DNA from: Candidatus Zipacnadia bacterium
GTDB lineage: Bacteria > Armatimonadota > Zipacnadia > Zipacnadales > Zipacnadaceae
Assembly: GCA_029821515.1 (NCBI GenBank)
Contig: JALGTD010000028.1
Span: 1 to 10,324 of the forward strand
Length of the DNA stretch: 10,324 nucleotides
Reading direction: 5' to 3'
Both the position numbers and the translations under genes were made by a program. This document shows positions 7,843-10,324 of this stretch, one piece after another (the stretch's first letter is position 1; the number at the start of each line of letters is the position of its first letter). The notes beneath the pieces are model-generated. The model searched no databases. It had not been told where the DNA came from and worked only from the letters and a program-made list of their open reading frames with translations.

Positions 7843-8730
7843 CTATCTACCCATTCCGCCGACTTCCAGTTCAATCTCGTGGCGGTGTTCGATGCGCTCG
7901 ATCTTGCCATCGCGGATATGGACGATACGGTCGGAGACATCAATCATCTTCAGATCGTGGGTAGCTGAAATCACCGTCACACCACTGGCCTGGTTGAGCT
8001 CCTTAAGCAGATCGATGATCTCTTTGCCAGTGTGCAGATCCAGGTTCCCGGTGGGCTCGTCAGCTAGCACAATAGCGGGTGAATTGGCCAGAGCCCGGGC
8101 CACCGCCACACGCTGCTGCTGGCCACCGGACAACTCGTAGGGTTTGTGGTCCAGACGGTCACCCAATCCGACCAGAGTCAACAGCTCGCGGCCGCGGTCC
8201 ATCATCTCGTCGGTACCCATTCCAGCAAAGATCATAGGCAGAGTGACATTCTCCAGAGCAGTCATAACCGGGATCAGGTTAAAGGTTTGGAAGATATAAC
8301 CAATTTTCCGGCACCGCAGCCAGGCCAACTCAAAGGCGTCCAACTGCGCCATATCCACCTCTTCGATGAAACAGCGACCGGCGGTAGGTTTGTCCAGACC
8401 GCCGATCATATTGAAAAGCGTACTTTTGCCCGAACCCGACGGTCCCATAATGGAAAGGTACTCTCCACGCCGCACGTCCAGATCAATGTCACGCAACGCC
8501 GGCACCTCGATCTCGCCCATAACATAGATCTTCTTCAGATCGCGGGTACGCACGATAAACTCATGGGTAGTGACCGAGTCGTCGCGAGCAATAGTCTTCA
8601 TTCGTTCATCGCGCTCGTGCTCCACGGCCTGCATAACCTCGCGCAGGTCAGCTCCACACTTGGGACAGACAGTGACGATGCCGGTCATTTCGATCTGCTC
8701 GCCGCATTCCGGACATTCTATCTTCGCCAT
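7843..8730 (-). CDS. Zinc-ribbon ABC transporter ATPase, LolD/MacB class
   Basis: A 295-residue protein. The N-terminus has two CxxC knuckles (Cys6/Cys9 and Cys22/Cys25, each with Pro after the first Cys, CPEC and CPKC) separated by 12 residues, a zinc ribbon. A short charged linker follows (about 30-55), then a complete ABC nucleotide-binding domain: Walker A GPSGSGKST (96-104), Q-loop Gln148 within FQTFNLIP, signature LSGGQQQR (200-207), Walker B IVLADEP (220-226) with catalytic Glu225, and switch His258. The FQ.FNLIP and LADEPTGNLD stretches are typical of the LolD/MacB/FtsE group, which drives FtsX-type permeases mechanically rather than pumping solute through a channel. It sits between two FtsX-type permease genes (51 bp after one, 92 bp before the other), so it probably powers a heteromeric complex. 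The start ATG is preceded by two GAGG sites. Most ATPases of this group begin directly with the ABC domain, so the zinc ribbon is an added module. Confidence 0.95.
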   Translation of the reverse strand: MAKIECPECGEQIEMTGIVTVCPKCGADLREVMQAVEHERDERMKTIARDDSVTTHEFIVRTRDLKKIYVMGEIEVPALRDIDLDVRRGEYLSIMGPSGSGKSTLFNMIGGLDKPTAGRCFIEEVDMAQLDAFELAWLRCRKIGYIFQTFNLIPVMTALENVTLPMIFAGMGTDEMMDRGRELLTLVGLGDRLDHKPYELSGGQQQRVAVARALANSPAIVLADEPTGNLDLHTGKEIIDLLKELNQASGVTVISATHDLKMIDVSDRIVHIRDGKIERIEHRHEIELEVGGMGR

Positions 8731-8781
8731 TTTCCTCTTTCCTCACTTGGGAAAACTGAGCCTGTGATCTGTGCACGGCAG

Positions 8782-9534
8782 CTATATTTCGCTCTGCAGA
8801 GCGGCGGCCGGCCGCATACGAGCTGCCCGCACCGCCGGAGCAATCGCAGAAACCAATGACAACACCGCACCAATCAGTACGCACAGCAGCAGATACGTCA
8901 GCATCTGGCTCCAATCCATCTTGGCGGCCACAGACAGACTACGTTCCCGAATGGCAAAAATGCCCAGCATCGCCAGATGGCCCAAAATCGTCCCCAGCAC
9001 CGAACCAAGTATGCCCAGCGCTATCGCCTCGATCAGAAACAGTCGGACAATGAAGTTGTCCAACGCTCCCAGGCATTTCATAGTCCCAATCTCCCGAAAC
9101 CGCTCGGTCACCGACATCAACATCGCGTTGGTGATACCAACTCCACAGACTAGCAGGGACATAACCACCAGCCAAATCCGTTTGCTACCTTGAGCTTGCT
9201 TCTCTGTTTCAGAGGGACCGGCGGTGGCCTCACTCTCAGCGCTGTCGGATTCAGCCTGGTCACTGGCGGTGGCGGCTACAAGTTCGCGCTCCTGTTGAAG
9301 CTGGGCCTGCTGCAGGCCGTCTTGAATCACTCCACTGGTCCACACCGAACTTAAGAAGGCAATCCCCAGCACAATGCCTGAGGCTGTGATCATGGTCCGG
9401 CCCAGCCTGATAGTTACGTTCCGCACGCTGATGCGCACCGCTTCCGACCAGGGCAGGGTAATCTGCCGCTGGATCTTAATGCTCTCTTTGTCCTTCTGCT
9501 CGGTGAGCCTGGCTAAGCCATCAACGTCCAGCAT
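8782..9534 (-). CDS. Small FtsX-type ABC permease subunit
   Basis: A 250-residue membrane protein with the four-segment FtsX layout: about 47-68, 119-140, 163-195 and 210-235. The stretch SVTERFREIGTMKCLGA (141-157) is the cytoplasmic coupling helix diagnostic for MacB/LolC-type permeases, and APAVRAARMRPAAAL after the last segment is the usual ending of the family. The large periplasmic domain normally present between the first and second segments is missing; about 50 polar residues rich in Gln, Glu, Ala and Ser (69-118) take its place, so the protein is far shorter than usual (about 400 residues). This is unlikely to be a decayed gene because both flanking halves are intact and in frame. 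It is the first gene of the operon and the probable second permease of the complex. ATG 9534 is preferred to GTG 9549 because TGAGG lies 9 nt upstream of the ATG, whereas the GTG abuts its only purine run. Confidence 0.9.
   Translation of the reverse strand: MLDVDGLARLTEQKDKESIKIQRQITLPWSEAVRISVRNVTIRLGRTMITASGIVLGIAFLSSVWTSGVIQDGLQQAQLQQERELVAATASDQAESDSAESEATAGPSETEKQAQGSKRIWLVVMSLLVCGVGITNAMLMSVTERFREIGTMKCLGALDNFIVRLFLIEAIALGILGSVLGTILGHLAMLGIFAIRERSLSVAAKMDWSQMLTYLLLCVLIGAVLSLVSAIAPAVRAARMRPAAALQSEI
8790..8815. repeat. Two back-to-back perfect palindromes at the 3' end of the small permease gene
   Basis: CGCTCTGCAGAGCG (8790-8803, 14 bp) is directly followed by GCGGCCGGCCGC (8804-8815, 12 bp); each equals its own reverse complement. 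They lie in the last codons of the permease gene, just before the ATPase gene. In the mRNA the first can form a 5-bp stem with a 4-nt loop. They may be chance products of GC-rich Ala/Arg codons. Confidence 0.6.
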
Positions 9535-9543
9535 CGCTGTTAA

Positions 9544-9548
9544 CCTCA
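9544..9548 (-). promoter_or_regulatory. Ribosome binding site for the small permease
   Basis: TGAGG on the minus strand, 9 nt before the ATG at 9534. It supports this ATG over the GTG at 9549, which overlaps the site. Confidence 0.45.
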
Positions 9549-9600
9549 CTCCTGCGGCTGCTCACACTGCTTGTTCACAGGAACTGATAACCGAAGGAGA

Positions 9601-9629
9601 ATGCTATCATAACCTTCCCTGTGCGTCAA
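9601..9629 (-). promoter_or_regulatory. Extended -10 promoter of the ABC/OPT-like operon
   Basis: On the minus strand, TTGACG (9629-9624; five of six to the -35 consensus) is followed by a 17-bp spacer ending in TGA, the extended -10 TGn motif, and then TAGCAT (9606-9601; four of six to the -10). Transcription would start near 9594, about 60 nt before the ATG at 9534. Spacing and motifs together make this the best promoter candidate in the window. Confidence 0.5.
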
Positions 9630-9648
9630 GCAATCAGCATTTTCTGAC

Positions 9649-9666
9649 TGGGTGTCATTTCACCCA
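9649..9666. repeat. Perfect inverted repeat, possible operator
   Basis: TGGGTG and CACCCA are exact inverted copies separated by 6 bp (TCATTT). The element lies 19 bp upstream of the -35 box of the minus-strand promoter, where an activator or repressor could bind. A terminator is less likely because neither flanking gene ends here and no T-run follows. Confidence 0.4.
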
Positions 9667-9851
9667 ATAGATTCGTGGCAGATATTGAATCTCCTCCCTA
9701 CCCTGAGAAATTAATATTCCACCTGGGAAATTCCTCCCCACCACTGCGAATAGCTGACTACAATTCGCCCAGATGATCACAGCACTCCACCCTATGTACC
9801 CCTCGTTGTTGCAGTCACATATTCCTCAAGGACCAGTTGGATTTTCCGAAG

Positions 9852-9857
9852 TATACT
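9852..9857 (+). promoter_or_regulatory. Possible -10 element for the secreted protein gene
   Basis: TATACT (five of six to consensus), in the same GTATACT context as the element at 91-97. No good -35 is seen at 16-18 bp, so an activator would be needed if this is a promoter. The leader would be about 33 nt. Confidence 0.2.
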
Positions 9858-9896
9858 AAGAAGCAGCAAACTAATAACACAGGGAGCAGGTAGCGC

Positions 9897-10324
9897 ATGA
9901 AGATTACCCCTCGCTTGTCCAATACGCTGTGGGTATTGCTAACCGTGCTGCTCACAGCGACCACAACAAGTTACGCTCCGCAATACTGCTGGGGCGACGA
10001 AATTTCCTGCAAGGTCACGGCACCGCGCCCGGCTCGCGCTTTCTTTCCAGGTGAGTCGATATACCTGACAGTTACTGCCAGTGGCCCCCAGCAACAGGTG
10101 GAATACATTATCTTCGACTACGAGGGGCGTCGCCGCATCGTCAATACTTTACAAGTGGGCAACGGCGAGCCACGCAACTTGCCCGTGCCTTTCAGGATGC
10201 CTACCGGCATATACTACATCACTCTGCAGTTTGCTAACGGCCAGCAGGTCAACGACGCCTTTTGCGTAATTCCTCGCCCCGATGATGAAGCCGGCGAATA
10301 CGGTATCTTCGGCTTTCATCTGGG
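9897..10324 (+). CDS. Secreted protein, N-terminal part only; possible glycoside hydrolase
   Basis: The reading frame opens at ATG 9897 and is still open at the window end, giving 142 complete codons. AGGGAGCAGG at 9881-9890 provides a ribosome binding site. A clear signal peptide occupies residues 1-27 (Lys2, Arg6, a hydrophobic core from about Leu11 to Ala21, and a probable cleavage after SYA). The mature part begins with a beta-rich domain (about 35-125: KVTAPRPARAFFPGESIYLTV, then a strand ending NDAFCVIPRP), which looks like an immunoglobulin-like sandwich. It is followed by an acidic linker and GEYGIFGFHLG, where the window ends. In large secreted glycoside hydrolases of the (beta/alpha)8 barrel type, an Ig-like domain followed by a 'FG(V/F)H' strand often marks the start of the catalytic barrel. 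That is my guess, but no catalytic residue lies inside the window. It is transcribed away from the ABC operon and need not be related to it. Confidence 0.75.
   Translation, partial: MKITPRLSNTLWVLLTVLLTATTTSYAPQYCWGDEISCKVTAPRPARAFFPGESIYLTVTASGPQQQVEYIIFDYEGRRRIVNTLQVGNGEPRNLPVPFRMPTGIYYITLQFANGQQVNDAFCVIPRPDDEAGEYGIFGFHL

Larger units (their letters stand above)
9535..9896. other. Divergent intergenic region with regulatory elements
   Basis: This 362-bp stretch separates the minus-strand operon from the plus-strand secreted protein gene. No convincing coding sequence is seen. It holds the operon promoter (9601-9629), a perfect inverted repeat (9649-9666), and an AT-richer part (about 9680-9760) with a loose direct repeat of CCTCCC(T/C)ACC at 9693 and 9733, exactly 40 bp apart. 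A TATACT at 9852-9857 may be the -10 of the plus-strand gene. Confidence 0.6.

Noticed and set aside
8146..8859. 237-codon plus-strand reading frame
   Set aside because: It lies antisense to the ABC ATPase gene, whose motifs are complete; the His/Gln-rich translation is typical of a shadow frame.
9693..9750. Loose direct repeat of CCTCCC(T/C)ACC 40 bp apart
   Set aside because: Only two imperfect copies with a gap in the alignment; too weak to call a CRISPR, iteron or operator array.

Overview
The window looks like chromosomal DNA of a Gram-negative-type bacterium: moderate GC (roughly the mid-fifties by eye), sigma70-like promoter elements, Shine-Dalgarno sites, and several secreted or envelope proteins. 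The phylum cannot be fixed from the sequence. The combination of a giant FtsX permease with an M28-like domain, a zinc-ribbon ABC ATPase and an OPT-like membrane protein recalls poorly cultured lineages such as Armatimonadota or the Planctomycetota/Poribacteria neighbourhood, but this is an impression. I see no phage, insertion sequence, CRISPR array, tRNA or rRNA.

Layout: a small plus-strand gene (186-665) encodes a membrane-anchored protein with an NTF2-like look. Facing it is a probable four-gene minus-strand operon filling 686-9534. In order of transcription it holds a 250-aa FtsX-type permease (9534-8782), a LolD/MacB-class ABC ATPase carrying an N-terminal zinc ribbon (8730-7843), a 1668-aa FtsX permease whose periplasmic part contains an M28 aminopeptidase-like fold (7750-2744), and a 661-aa OPT-like polytopic membrane protein (2671-686). 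Gaps between the genes are 51, 92 and 72 bp. A divergent intergenic region (9535-9896) holds a good extended -10 promoter for the operon and a perfect inverted repeat just upstream of it. A secreted protein (9897 onward, plus strand) runs off the window end.

How the genes may work together: the ATPase and the two very unequal permeases would form an asymmetric type VII (MacB/Lol/FtsX-like) ABC complex in the inner membrane. The large subunit would put about 930 residues into the periplasm. Its M28-like domain has lost almost all metal-binding and catalytic residues, so it more likely binds or senses something than cleaves it. The OPT-like protein as last gene suggests a link to uptake of a peptide-like or chelate-like solute. 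Substrate and physiological role are unknown. The most unusual content is the pseudo-peptidase/FtsX fusion together with the zinc-ribbon ATPase and mini-permease.
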